From NCBI RefSeq assembly GCF_003129925.1, contig NZ_QFFN01000017.1:1-53115 (forward strand): DNA of 53,115 nt, in the 5' to 3' direction. The notes beneath the pieces were generated by a model. It saw only the letters and a program-made list of their open reading frames with translations, had not been told where the DNA came from and searched no databases. This stretch comes from Bifidobacterium catulorum (lineage in GTDB: Bacteria; Actinomycetota; Actinomycetes; Actinomycetales; Bifidobacteriaceae). Positions 8,150 through 16,312 of the stretch are shown here, one piece after another; the stretch's first letter is position 1; the number at the start of each line of letters is the position of its first letter. The translations under genes and the position numbers were made by a program.

Positions 8150-9472
8150 ATGATTCAGCTCATCTGGGTACTGGTCGGCATTTGCTTGCTGGTCGTCCTG
8201 AACCTGAAATTCAAGATGCACAATATGCTGTCCCTGCTGTTGGTGGGTCTGTTCATCGCCCTCACCGCGGGCATCCCGATTGACAAGATCATCACCGCGG
8301 TGGAAACCGGTGTGGGCGGCATCTTCGGCAAGCTGGCCATCATCATCCTGTTCGGCGCCATCATCGGCAAGATCATGACCGACACCGGCGCCAGCCAGCG
8401 CATCGCCGACACCGTCATCGACAAGTGCGGCACCAGATTCCTGCCCGTCGGCCTGATGTTCATCGGCGTGATCTTCGGCATCGCCATGTTCTACGAGGTC
8501 GCCTTCCTGATCTCCGTGCCGTTGGTGCTCGCCGTGGCCAAGAAGGCCAAGGTGCCGTACATGAAGCTGGTCATTCCGATCGTCACCGGCTGCACCATGG
8601 GTCATTCGCTCTTCCCGCCGCAGCCCGGCCCGGTCGCCCTGGTCGCCGCGTTCGACGCCGACATCTCCAAGGTCTACATCTACGGCATTCTCGCCATCAT
8701 CCCCGCGCTGATCTGCGCCGGCTTGCTGCTGCCGAAGTTCCTGCCTGGCATCAAGGGCATCCCGATGAACTCCATGCTCAAGCCCGCGCCGACCATGCCC
8801 GAGGATCAGCTGCCGTCGTTCGCGGCCTCAATCTCCATTCCGCTCACCCCAGCCGTGGTGATGATCGCCTCGTCGGTCATCAAGGAGTTCTTCGGCGAGA
8901 AGACCACGGTCTACAAGGTCTTCGGTTTCATCGGATCCGCCGAGATCTCAATGCTGCTCGCCCTCTTCGCCGCATTCTTCCTGCTGATGCACAGCAAGGG
9001 GCAGACCATCGCCGATCTGACCCACAAGATGGAAGAGGCCATCGGTCAGGTGGGCAACGTGCTGATTGTGATTTGCTCCGGCGGCATCATCAAGGAAGTC
9101 ATTATCGAGTCCGGGGCGGCCGATCACATCGTGCAGCTGGTCTCCTCGATTCCGGTTTCGCCGTTCATCATCGCATGGATTATTACGGCGATCATCCGCG
9201 TGCTCACCGGCCAGGGTGCCGTGGCCGCCATCACCGCGGCGGGCATGGTCGCACCGCTGGTCACCCAGTTTGGTCTCGATCCGGCGCTGATGGTGATCTG
9301 CGTGGCCTGCGGATCCAACACCATCACGCTGATGTACGACGGCGGATTCCTGCTGTTCAAGGAGACGTTCGGTATTTCGATGAAGGATACCTTCAAGACC
9401 TGGGGCCTGCTCGAGCTGATCAATTCGCTGGTCGGCCTGCTGGCCGTGCTGGTCATTGACATCTTCGTCTGA
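8150..9472 (+). CDS. GntP-family gluconate/acid:H+ permease (intact)
   Basis: This 440-residue polytopic membrane protein is of the GntP family, with repeated glycine-rich hydrophobic helices, LFPPQPGPVAL in the first half and RVLTGQGAVAAITAAG plus the C-terminal KETFGISMKDTFKTW loop. It is a paralogue of the frameshifted permease at 5567, sharing the proline-rich PPxPGPVA loop and KETF...KTW signature. The start at 8150, not 8099, is chosen for the AGGAAAGGG about 9 bases upstream. It likely imports an organic or sugar acid with protons and may substitute for the broken copy. Substrate unknown. Confidence 0.88.
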   Translation: MIQLIWVLVGICLLVVLNLKFKMHNMLSLLLVGLFIALTAGIPIDKIITAVETGVGGIFGKLAIIILFGAIIGKIMTDTGASQRIADTVIDKCGTRFLPVGLMFIGVIFGIAMFYEVAFLISVPLVLAVAKKAKVPYMKLVIPIVTGCTMGHSLFPPQPGPVALVAAFDADISKVYIYGILAIIPALICAGLLLPKFLPGIKGIPMNSMLKPAPTMPEDQLPSFAASISIPLTPAVVMIASSVIKEFFGEKTTVYKVFGFIGSAEISMLLALFAAFFLLMHSKGQTIADLTHKMEEAIGQVGNVLIVICSGGIIKEVIIESGAADHIVQLVSSIPVSPFIIAWIITAIIRVLTGQGAVAAITAAGMVAPLVTQFGLDPALMVICVACGSNTITLMYDGGFLLFKETFGISMKDTFKTWGLLELINSLVGLLAVLVIDIFV

Positions 9473-9790
9473 TCGCCGATTCGCATGACCGAAATGTCAT
9501 GCGCAGAGTTCCCATCCGCGTGGCCGATGGGGCTCCGCGATGAGCTCATATGCGAGTTTTGTGGTTTCGGTCGGACTGTATGGCGGCGGATTCCTGCTGA
9601 TCATGCGGTATTCGTCCGATTTAAGTCCGGGAAAATCACAAAACTCGCATGCTCGATTACCTGACCGTGCCGGGAAAACCGGATTTGCCCGTCGTGTGCG
9701 GCGAATCCACCCGGTTCCGGTTCGTTGTCTGGTCGGTGCGCGTTCTACACTGGTCCGTGTTGACAGACAGACGGAAGACGGGGGAATCGC
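9473..9790. other. Intergenic region between GntP and LysE genes
   Basis: This 318-base gap holds the inverted-repeat structure at 9550-9650 and the promoter region of the LysE gene. A frame starting at 9540 encodes no recognisable protein and runs through the inverted repeat, so it is not called. Confidence 0.45.
9550..9650. repeat. Long-loop inverted repeat downstream of gntP-type gene
   Basis: Perfect 14-base arms, ATGCGAGTTTTGTG at 9550-9563 and its complement at 9637-9650, bracket a 73-base interior. The interior has a further GGTCGGAC/GTCCGATT pairing, giving a nested hairpin about 100 bases long. It may act as a terminator/processing structure or be a small mobile palindrome. Confidence 0.6.
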
Positions 9791-10474
9791 ATGAACTATA
9801 TGCAGGCGTTATTGGGATTCGCGTTGGTGGCGGGGTCGATGGCCTTGGTTCCGGGGCTTGACATGATGATGGTGCTGCATGAGACCATCAACGTCGGTCG
9901 TCGTCGTGGCGTTGCCGCGGCATGGGGCATCGCGACCGGCGTGCTGGTATGGGCGGTGGCCGCCGCGGTCGGACTGGCCGCGGTCATCAAGGCGTTCCCG
10001 CTGGCGTATGACGCCATTCGTGTGGCAGGTGGGTTGTATCTGTTCTATCTTGCGTTCAGCATGGCGAGGAGAAAACAGTCGGACGACGGTCATGCCGTCG
10101 CCGCGGAACCTGTGAAATCCGTGGAACATACGAATGTTTCACGTGAAACATCGTCGTTCGCCGATTGCGCCCAATCGTTCTGGCGTGGTTTCCTGACCGA
10201 CTTCTTCAATCCCAAGATCGGCGTGTTCTACATCGCCGTCATCCCCCAGTTCTTGGTCGCCGGCGTCGGCAACCTGGAGATGGGCGTCTCTCTTGGCTTG
10301 GTGCATTTCGTCGAAAGCGTGCTGGTGCTGACCGTCGTCGCCTATACAGCGTCGTATTTCGCCGGTCGTCTGCATAACGAACGTTCGCAGCGTATCCTCG
10401 GACTGGTATCCGGCGGCATCATGGCTGTGCTGGGCGGCGTGACCATCGCCGACGTGGTGCGGAGCAGGGTCTAA
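9791..10474 (+). CDS. LysE/RhtB-family amino-acid exporter
   Basis: This 227-residue membrane protein has about six helices and LysE/RhtB signatures: an N-terminal LVPGLDMMMV segment, a GVAAAWGIATG loop and FWRGFLTDFFNPKIGVFY after the central loop. It would export amino acids or derivatives with proton exchange. Oddly, a perfect ParB-binding palindrome lies in the central hydrophilic loop (10135-10150), where it is read as N-V-S-R-E-T-S; the loop tolerates the insertion. The start is fixed by an upstream stop and reasonable spacing to GGGGGAA. Confidence 0.85.
   Translation: MNYMQALLGFALVAGSMALVPGLDMMMVLHETINVGRRRGVAAAWGIATGVLVWAVAAAVGLAAVIKAFPLAYDAIRVAGGLYLFYLAFSMARRKQSDDGHAVAAEPVKSVEHTNVSRETSSFADCAQSFWRGFLTDFFNPKIGVFYIAVIPQFLVAGVGNLEMGVSLGLVHFVESVLVLTVVAYTASYFAGRLHNERSQRILGLVSGGIMAVLGGVTIADVVRSRV
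10135..10150. other. parS centromere-like site (exact TGTTTCACGTGAAACA)
   Basis: The 16-base palindrome is a perfect match to the bacterial parS consensus recognised by ParB. It is embedded in the LysE-family coding region. ParB/parS organises origin-proximal DNA for segregation, so this implies the window is near oriC. A second exact copy lies about 960 bases away. Confidence 0.9.
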
Positions 10475-10514
10475 CGGGCGTATCGTCGGCTGTGTCGTCA
10501 GCTGATGCATACAT

Positions 10515-10563
10515 ATATGGCAAGGCGGTTCGGGGAGGATGTCTCCGAACCGCCTTGCCATAT
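10515..10563. terminator. Bidirectional terminator between convergent genes
   Basis: A 19-bp perfect stem (ATATGGCAAGGCGGTTCGG at 10515-10533 with its complement at 10545-10563) and an 11-base loop lie between the stop codons of the LysE gene and the convergent cytidine deaminase gene. The AT-rich base on either side can serve both directions. Confidence 0.8.
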
Positions 10564-10584
10564 TGCCTGCCTCGATGTCGTGCG

Positions 10585-11034
10585 TCACTTGCCGCCGAAC
10601 GCGCCTCCGAAGGGGTCGTCGGTGTCGAAGACCGGCTTTTCGGTGAGCGGATACAGCTCATCGAGTGTATAGGTCCTGTATTCGGTCGGGCTCTTGGCGA
10701 GGATGATCTCGAAGTCGCGTTCGCAGAATTCGCAGAGGAATTCCCGGCACATGCCGCACGGCGAACAGAACGACGTCAGTGGCCCCTTCGCTCCCCCGAC
10801 CACGACGATGCGGGTGAACTCGTGGTGTCCTTCGGAGACGGCCTTGGCGCAGGCGGTACGTTCCGCGCAGATGGTCGGCGCGAAGCCCATGTTCTCGATG
10901 TTGCAGCCGGTGTATACCGTGCCGTCCGCGGCCTCCAGAGCGGCCCCGACGCAGAAATGCGAATACGGCGAATAGGAGCGCTTCCGCGCCTCGATTGCCT
11001 TGGTGATAAGATCCTCGGTGGAAATCGTGCCCAT
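10585..11034 (-). CDS. cdd: Cytidine deaminase
   Basis: This 149-residue enzyme of pyrimidine salvage deaminates cytidine and deoxycytidine to uridine and deoxyuridine. The zinc site is the tetrameric, three-cysteine type: C56-A-E58 (proton shuttle E58) and P-C93-G-M-C96. The N-terminal SPYSHFCVGAAL substrate strand and GCNIEN motif are typical. The start at 11034 is preferred by AAAGGAG upstream; another ATG five bases earlier is out of frame. A C-terminal tail of about 25 residues goes beyond the minimal family length. Its promoter region overlaps the parS cluster at 11070-11113. Confidence 0.92.
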   Translation of the reverse strand: MGTISTEDLITKAIEARKRSYSPYSHFCVGAALEAADGTVYTGCNIENMGFAPTICAERTACAKAVSEGHHEFTRIVVVGGAKGPLTSFCSPCGMCREFLCEFCERDFEIILAKSPTEYRTYTLDELYPLTEKPVFDTDDPFGGAFGGK

Positions 11035-11070
11035 GTCATGCTCCTTTGCGGCTCATCGCGACGTCGTCCG

Positions 11071-11113
11071 TGTGAAACATCGATGTTTCACGATCGATGT
11101 TTCACGTGAAACA
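11071..11113. other. parS site with adjoining inverted half-sites
   Basis: Positions 11098-11113 are an exact TGTTTCACGTGAAACA parS. Immediately to the left, GTGAAACATCGATGTTTCAC (about 11072-11091) is a second palindrome made of the same half-sites in inside-out order. The cluster lies upstream of cdd in a gene-free stretch. A further half-site (TGTTTCACG) occurs near 11130. Confidence 0.88.
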
Positions 11114-11280
11114 TCGAAGGTCGTCTGCTATGTTTCACGCCGGCAGCCATGCCTATCCGTCGCTGAATCCAAGACCATTGTAGATGGCGGAGGGTTCCAT
11201 GAAACGCCGACCGTGGTCAAACTGAACGGAGGTGCATGGCCGGTGCGTTCGTCATGAGCGGGGACTTCGGAGTCTGGGCG

Positions 11281-11904
11281 TCAGCGGTACCCCTGCCAGA
11301 GCGGCAGTGGGAACAGCACATGCTCGCATTGCCGCCACATCGCCATGAGATCCTGACCCGGCGTACGCAGCCAGCGGAGCTGGATGCCGTCCATCATGCT
11401 GAAACCGGCCAGCAGGACGTCGGTCGGATCGACGCCATCCGGCACGGACCATGCGATCCGCTTCGCCTGGTCGACTCCCGCCTGCTCCCTCCCGGCGAAA
11501 TACTCGTGCGCCGGATGATTCGTATCCAGGGCCTCGGCGCTCAGCGTCGAGAACATATGCACCAGATTGGGGCGACGGATGTTGATGCTCACATTGCGTC
11601 GGAACATCTCGGGAATCGATGGGTTGCGCTGCGCCGCGCACTCCTCCAGCAGCGCGTTGGTGTCCCGGTCGTAGATATCGGAGAGCACCAGTTCGAGCAG
11701 CCCCTCCTTGCTGCCGACATAATGCAGCACGCCCGCCTTGGTCAGCCCGACCTTGGTGGCGATCTTCTGCAGCGACGTCCCGTAGTATCCGAGTGTGCCG
11801 AAGTATTCGATCGCCGCGTTCAGTATCTGTGTGCGGCGATCCGGTTCCGCTCCATCTGCTGCGGGGCGTCGACCCCGCACCGCCGAACGTGCCTGTGAAG
11901 TCAT
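11281..11904 (-). CDS. TetR/AcrR-family transcriptional regulator
   Basis: This 207-residue regulator has an N-terminal TetR helix-turn-helix (about residues 25-70; GYYGTSLQKIATKVGLTKAGVLHYVGSKEGLL) and a variable ligand-binding C-terminal domain. The start at 11904 is preferred over 11955 because AAAGGA lies 6 bases upstream. It is divergent from the GH3 beta-glucosidase gene. Two related 16-base operator-like sites lie between them, so it probably represses both itself and the glucosidase until a sugar or aglycone ligand binds. Confidence 0.87.
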   Translation of the reverse strand: MTSQARSAVRGRRPAADGAEPDRRTQILNAAIEYFGTLGYYGTSLQKIATKVGLTKAGVLHYVGSKEGLLELVLSDIYDRDTNALLEECAAQRNPSIPEMFRRNVSINIRRPNLVHMFSTLSAEALDTNHPAHEYFAGREQAGVDQAKRIAWSVPDGVDPTDVLLAGFSMMDGIQLRWLRTPGQDLMAMWRQCEHVLFPLPLWQGYR

Positions 11905-11955
11905 GGTGTCCTTTGTTGCCTCTCTCATAATGTGGTGCCATCCCATCATAGTCAA

Positions 11956-11971
11956 TACCGTTCGGTTGGTA
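11956..11971. promoter_or_regulatory. TetR operator-like site 1
   Basis: TACCGTTCGGTTGGTA shows outer TACC/GGTA dyad symmetry and matches site 2 at 13 of 16 positions. It lies 52 bases upstream of the TetR start codon. Confidence 0.6.
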
Positions 11972-12068
11972 GATGCCGGCGTTGAGTGGTGACCGCGCTG
12001 TCGGATGCCATCCGTATGTCGGCGACATGCCGGTAGTGACTAAGGCGGTTCCGTGATATATTGTCACT

Positions 12069-12084
12069 TACCGACCGGTTGGTA
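12069..12084. promoter_or_regulatory. TetR operator-like site 2
   Basis: TACCGACCGGTTGGTA has a nearly perfect dyad (14 of 16 positions symmetrical) and lies 125 bases before the GH3 start. A TATATT -10-like word sits just upstream near 12056-12061, so repressor binding could block the glucosidase promoter. Confidence 0.62.
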
Positions 12085-12209
12085 CAAGCGTCGTGGGTGA
12101 CATTGACGCCAGCCGTCGACCACAGGCGCAGTGGCCGAGCCATACATCATCACCGGCAACGTGACAACCAGACGATGTGAAGATTCGTCATCATGAAAGC
12201 GAGGAAGCC

Positions 12210-14486
12210 ATGAGCGGACACTCCCGGACCGACACCAACCCCATCTCCTCCCCCAGCGTCAACGACCTCACTCTCGAAGAGAAGGCCAGCCTCACCTCAG
12301 GCGGTGATGCCTGGCATCTGCAGGGAATCAAAGACAAAGGCATCCCCGGCTACATGATCACCGACGGTCCGCATGGACTGCGCAAGTCCCTCGCCACCGA
12401 CACCGGAGACACCAACCTCGACGACTCCGTACCCGCCACATGCTTCCCGCCCGCCGCAGGCCTCGCCAGCTCGTGGAACCCGGCGCTGGCCGTGAAGGTC
12501 GGCGAGGCCATGGGCGAGGAATGCATCCAGGAGAAAGTGGCCGTCATCCTCGGTCCCGGTGTGAACATCAAGCGCAACCCGCTCGGCGGCCGCTGCTTCG
12601 AATACTGGTCCGAAGACCCGTACCTGGCCGGCCACGAAGCCGTCGGCATCGTCGAGGGCGTGCAATCCAAGGGCGTGGGCACCTCCCTGAAGCACTTCGC
12701 CGCCAACAATCAGGAGACCGACCGGCTGCGCGTCTCCGCGCGCATCTCGCCGCGCGCCCTGCGTGAAATCTACTTCCCTGCGTTCGAACACATCGTCAAA
12801 ACCGCCCGGCCATGGACCATCATGTGCTCCTACAACAAGATCAACGGCGTGCATTCCGCACAGAACCACTGGCTGCTCACCGACGTATTGCGCGACGAGT
12901 GGGGATTCGACGGCATCGTGATGTCCGACTGGGGCGCCGACCACGATCGCGTCGCCTCGCTCAACGCCGGCCTCAACCTTGAAATGCCGCCAAGCTTCAC
13001 CGACGACCAAATCGTCTACGCCGCCCGCGATGGGCGTATCCATCCCGACCAGCTCGACCGCATGGCGCAGGGCATGATCGACCTCATCGACAAGGCCCGT
13101 CCGGCCATGAGCCAGGACGGCTATCGTTACGACGTCGACGCCCACGACGAAGTCGCCCGCCAGGCCGCCGTCGAATCCATCGTCATGCTTAAGAACGACG
13201 ACGCCATACTCCCCCTCGCCGTAGATGCCAAGGTCGCCGTGATCGGCGAGTTCGCCCGCACCCCGCGCTATCAGGGCGGCGGATCCTCACACATCACCCC
13301 CACCAGGATGACCGGCTTCCTTGACACCCTCGCCCAGCGAGGCATCGACGCCACCTTCACCCCCGGCTTCACCTTCGCCGACGAGCCGCAGGACCCCGTC
13401 CTCACCGATGAGGCCGTCGCCGCAGCAGGGTCCAACGACGTCGTACTGCTGTTCCTCGGTCTTCCCGAAGCGGCCGAGTCCGAAGGGTTCGACCGCGATA
13501 CGCTCGACATCCCCGCCAAGCAGGTCGCCCTGCTTGAGGCCGTCGCCGCCGTCAACAGGAACGTCGTCGTGATCCTATCCAACGGATCGGTCGTGTCGGT
13601 CGCCCCATGGCGCGACCACGCCAAGGGCATTCTCGAATCGTGGCTGCTCGGTCAGGCAGGCGGCCCCGCCCTGGCCGACGTCATCTTCGGCGAACACAGC
13701 CCGTCCGGCAAACTCGCCCAATCCATCCCGATGAGCATCCTCGACGATCCGACCATGATGAACTGGCCGGGTGAGGAAGGCCACGTCGACTACGGCGAAG
13801 GCGTGTTCGTCGGCTACCGCTACTACGACACCTACGACAAGCCTGTCGCCTACCCGTTCGGCTACGGACTGAGCTACGCGACGTTCGCGATCGACGACGT
13901 CGCCGTGACGAAGTCCGGCGCGAACACGGCCCATGTCACCGCCACCGTGACCAACACGTCCGACGTGGCCGGCGCCGAGGTCGTGCAGGTGTACGTCGCC
14001 CCCGGCAAGGCCTCGGTCGCTCGTCCCCGCCACGAGCTCAAAGGCTTCGCGAAGGTGTTCCTCACGGCAGGCGAATCCACAACCGTCACGTTCGACCTGG
14101 ACGAACGCGCCTTCGCCTACTGGTCCGAAACGTTCGACGATTGGCATGTCGAAGCCGGCGCATACACGGTCGAAGTCGGCGTCAGCTCACGCGACATCAT
14201 CGCCGCCGGCGTCGTCACGCTCGACGGTGACGGCAAGACGATGCCGTTGACCGAATGGTCCACGTACGGCGAATGGCAGGACGATCCCATCGGCGCGACG
14301 ATCGTCGCTGATATGGAGGCGCGTGGCAGGGCCGGAACGCTCCCCCAGCTGCCCGACACCGACATCGTGCGCGTCTTCCTCAGGAACATGCCCATCAATT
14401 CGATGCCGATGATCAAAAGCGACGGCGGCAGGGAGCTCATCGCCTTCCTGCTTGACGAATACGCCAGGGCGACGAAGACGGCATAG
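12210..14486 (+). CDS. Glycoside hydrolase family 3 beta-glucosidase
   Basis: This 758-residue cytoplasmic retaining glycosidase has a (beta/alpha)8 domain with KHFAANNQETDR and the nucleophile Asp240 in IVMSDWGA. It continues with an alpha/beta sandwich domain (QGGGSSH, DRDTLDIP, the usual acid/base region) and a C-terminal fibronectin III-like domain (GAEVVQVYV through FDLDERAFAYW). It removes terminal beta-linked glucose from oligosaccharides or plant glycosides. There is no signal peptide, so substrates are imported first. The start at 12210 has GAGGAA 6 bases upstream; the frame to 12177 lacks one. Regulation by the divergent TetR protein is likely. Confidence 0.9.
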   Translation: MSGHSRTDTNPISSPSVNDLTLEEKASLTSGGDAWHLQGIKDKGIPGYMITDGPHGLRKSLATDTGDTNLDDSVPATCFPPAAGLASSWNPALAVKVGEAMGEECIQEKVAVILGPGVNIKRNPLGGRCFEYWSEDPYLAGHEAVGIVEGVQSKGVGTSLKHFAANNQETDRLRVSARISPRALREIYFPAFEHIVKTARPWTIMCSYNKINGVHSAQNHWLLTDVLRDEWGFDGIVMSDWGADHDRVASLNAGLNLEMPPSFTDDQIVYAARDGRIHPDQLDRMAQGMIDLIDKARPAMSQDGYRYDVDAHDEVARQAAVESIVMLKNDDAILPLAVDAKVAVIGEFARTPRYQGGGSSHITPTRMTGFLDTLAQRGIDATFTPGFTFADEPQDPVLTDEAVAAAGSNDVVLLFLGLPEAAESEGFDRDTLDIPAKQVALLEAVAAVNRNVVVILSNGSVVSVAPWRDHAKGILESWLLGQAGGPALADVIFGEHSPSGKLAQSIPMSILDDPTMMNWPGEEGHVDYGEGVFVGYRYYDTYDKPVAYPFGYGLSYATFAIDDVAVTKSGANTAHVTATVTNTSDVAGAEVVQVYVAPGKASVARPRHELKGFAKVFLTAGESTTVTFDLDERAFAYWSETFDDWHVEAGAYTVEVGVSSRDIIAAGVVTLDGDGKTMPLTEWSTYGEWQDDPIGATIVADMEARGRAGTLPQLPDTDIVRVFLRNMPINSMPMIKSDGGRELIAFLLDEYARATKTA

Positions 14487-14501
14487 CGGAAATCCTGCCG
14501 A

Positions 14502-14523
14502 GACGGGTGCTCGTCCACCCGTC
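14502..14523 (+). terminator. Weak hairpin after GH3 gene
   Basis: GACGGGT and ACCCGTC form a 7-bp stem with an 8-base loop 16 bases past the stop. There is no T-run, so terminator function is uncertain. Confidence 0.3.
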
Positions 14524-14640
14524 CAGCCGGGTGGCGCGACTTGCTCACGGCGTAAATCCCCCAATGGGCGTAGAGTACTTGCGGCGGTCGATAGGGTGAC
14601 CGCCGCATGATGATTCGCGCGCGATACGACGCCACATGGG

Positions 14641-14680
14641 ACGCATGTCGCTTGGATGACACGCATGTCACTTAAATGAC
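14641..14680. repeat. Tandem pair of 20-bp direct repeats upstream of MFS gene
   Basis: ACGCATGTCGCTTGGATGAC (14641-14660) is followed directly by ACGCATGTCACTTAAATGAC, identical at 17 of 20 positions. The pair lies about 60 bases before the MFS start, a plausible place for cooperative regulator binding. Exact 20-bp (two-turn) spacing would put both sites on the same DNA face. Confidence 0.6.
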
Positions 14681-14741
14681 GCAGACGCGATACCGCCCGC
14701 GGAACGATAGAGGATGAGCGACGAGTGGAAACAGGTGACAC

Positions 14742-16283
14742 ATGGCAGAACAGGAACGCGAAACCACACGAAATCGGCTTGGCGGCGGCACGCTCACACG
14801 GGAGGAATCATTCCGCGACGGGCATCTCACCCGTGTGGCATTGATTTCGCTCTCGGTCCTCACGCTCATCACGTTCGTCGGCAACTTCACCCAGCTTCAG
14901 CTCAGCTCCGCACTGCCGGCCATCGTCGACGAATTCCACATCAGCGTCACGACCGGCCAATGGCTCACCTCCGTGTTCCAGCTGGTCATGGGCGTGATGG
15001 TGCCGCTGACCGCGTTCCTTACACGACGGTTCTCCACCAGACAGATCGTCATCACGTCGATGGCCGTGTTCACCCTCGGGTCGGCGATCTCATGGCTGGG
15101 ACCGTCGTTCGTGCTGGTGCTGATCGGCCGCGTGCTTGAGGCTATCGGCACGGGCGTGATGTGGCCGGTGCTGCAGATCACCGTGTTCTCCATATATCCG
15201 TTGTCCCGCCGCGGTATGGCCATGGGCACGGTCGGCCTCGCCATGAGCGTGGCGCCGGCCGTCGGGCCGACGCTCGGCGGCTGGCAGGTCGATGTCGGCG
15301 GCTGGAGGTCCATCTTCGTCACGCTCACCATCATCGGCGTGGTCTGTCTGGCGGCGTCCGTGCTTGGATTGCGCAACTTCGGCGAACATGATCCGACAGT
15401 CAAGGCCGATTTCTTCTCCGTGATGCTGTCGATCTTCGGATTCGGCGGCCTCATGTTCGGATTCACCAACATCGAGTCCTATCCCATCACTCATCCGATG
15501 ACATGGCTGCCGATGACCATCGGCGTCGTCGGCATCATCTGGTTCGTCGCCCGCCAGCTGCGTCGCCCACAGCCGCTGCTCAACCTGCGCGTGCTGAAGA
15601 ACCGCGGGTTCATGGTCGGCACCATCACCGCGTCCGTCGCGTTCTTCGCGTTCAGCTCCATCCTCGTGATCATGCCGTTGTACATCCAGAACGACCGCGG
15701 CTATTCCGCATTGATGAGCGGCGTCATCATGCTGCCCGGCGCCATCGGCATGGCCATCACCCAGTTCTTCGGTGGTCGCGCGCTCGACACCTTCGGCGCC
15801 CGGCCCGTCGTGCTGTCCGGCAGCATCATTCTCACGGTCGGCACGTTCGCCATGAGTCTGATCTCCGCCGACTCGTGGATCTGGTGGGTGTCGATCTGCC
15901 AGTTCATCCGACAGATCGGCATGGGATTCGTGCTCATGCCCGTCACCACATGGTCGCTGAACTGTCTGGAACCGGAGGATGTCTCAGCCGGCTCGTCGGT
16001 CACGAACACCGCGCGGCAGATCGCCGGCGCCATGGGCGCTCCCGTGCTTGTCATCCTCATGGAGGTCATCGCGGACGCGCGTCATGCGGCGCTCGGCGGA
16101 GGCCAGGCCACGGCGGTGGCCTCCAGCATCTTCGGCATCCAGTGGGCGCTGCGCATCAGCGGCGCGCTGTGCCTCATCATGGTGCTGCTGTCCCTCTTCG
16201 GCGTACGCGGACAGGGCGCGGGCTCGGCCCACGCGCTCGGACGCGGCGCCCTCGGAAAGATTCGTTCCCTGAACCATCGGTGA
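14742..16283 (+). CDS. MFS transporter, DHA2 (drug:H+ antiporter, 14-helix) family
   Basis: This 513-residue protein has about 14 hydrophobic helices after a 28-residue cytoplasmic N-terminus. DHA2 signatures include LPAIVDEFHISVTTGQWLTSVFQL in helix 1-2, LIGRVLEAIGTGVMWPV near motif B and GLAMSVAPAVGPTLGGW (motif C, antiporter signature). The family exports drugs, bile-type compounds or metabolites with proton exchange. The ribosome site is weak (CAGGTG). No regulator is adjacent; the tandem repeats upstream are the only visible regulatory candidate. Confidence 0.88.
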   Translation: MAEQERETTRNRLGGGTLTREESFRDGHLTRVALISLSVLTLITFVGNFTQLQLSSALPAIVDEFHISVTTGQWLTSVFQLVMGVMVPLTAFLTRRFSTRQIVITSMAVFTLGSAISWLGPSFVLVLIGRVLEAIGTGVMWPVLQITVFSIYPLSRRGMAMGTVGLAMSVAPAVGPTLGGWQVDVGGWRSIFVTLTIIGVVCLAASVLGLRNFGEHDPTVKADFFSVMLSIFGFGGLMFGFTNIESYPITHPMTWLPMTIGVVGIIWFVARQLRRPQPLLNLRVLKNRGFMVGTITASVAFFAFSSILVIMPLYIQNDRGYSALMSGVIMLPGAIGMAITQFFGGRALDTFGARPVVLSGSIILTVGTFAMSLISADSWIWWVSICQFIRQIGMGFVLMPVTTWSLNCLEPEDVSAGSSVTNTARQIAGAMGAPVLVILMEVIADARHAALGGGQATAVASSIFGIQWALRISGALCLIMVLLSLFGVRGQGAGSAHALGRGALGKIRSLNHR

Positions 16284-16312
16284 GGGGTCTGGGTCGGCCT
16301 CAAATAGGTTAT

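Noticed and set aside
9345..9600. A 16-base word shared by the gntP gene end and the following gap (CGGCGGATTCCTGCTG)
   Set aside because: Short and within common codons; chance is likely.
9540..9794. 84-codon plus-strand frame before the LysE gene
   Set aside because: It runs through an inverted repeat and overlaps the next gene without a domain or a good ribosome site.
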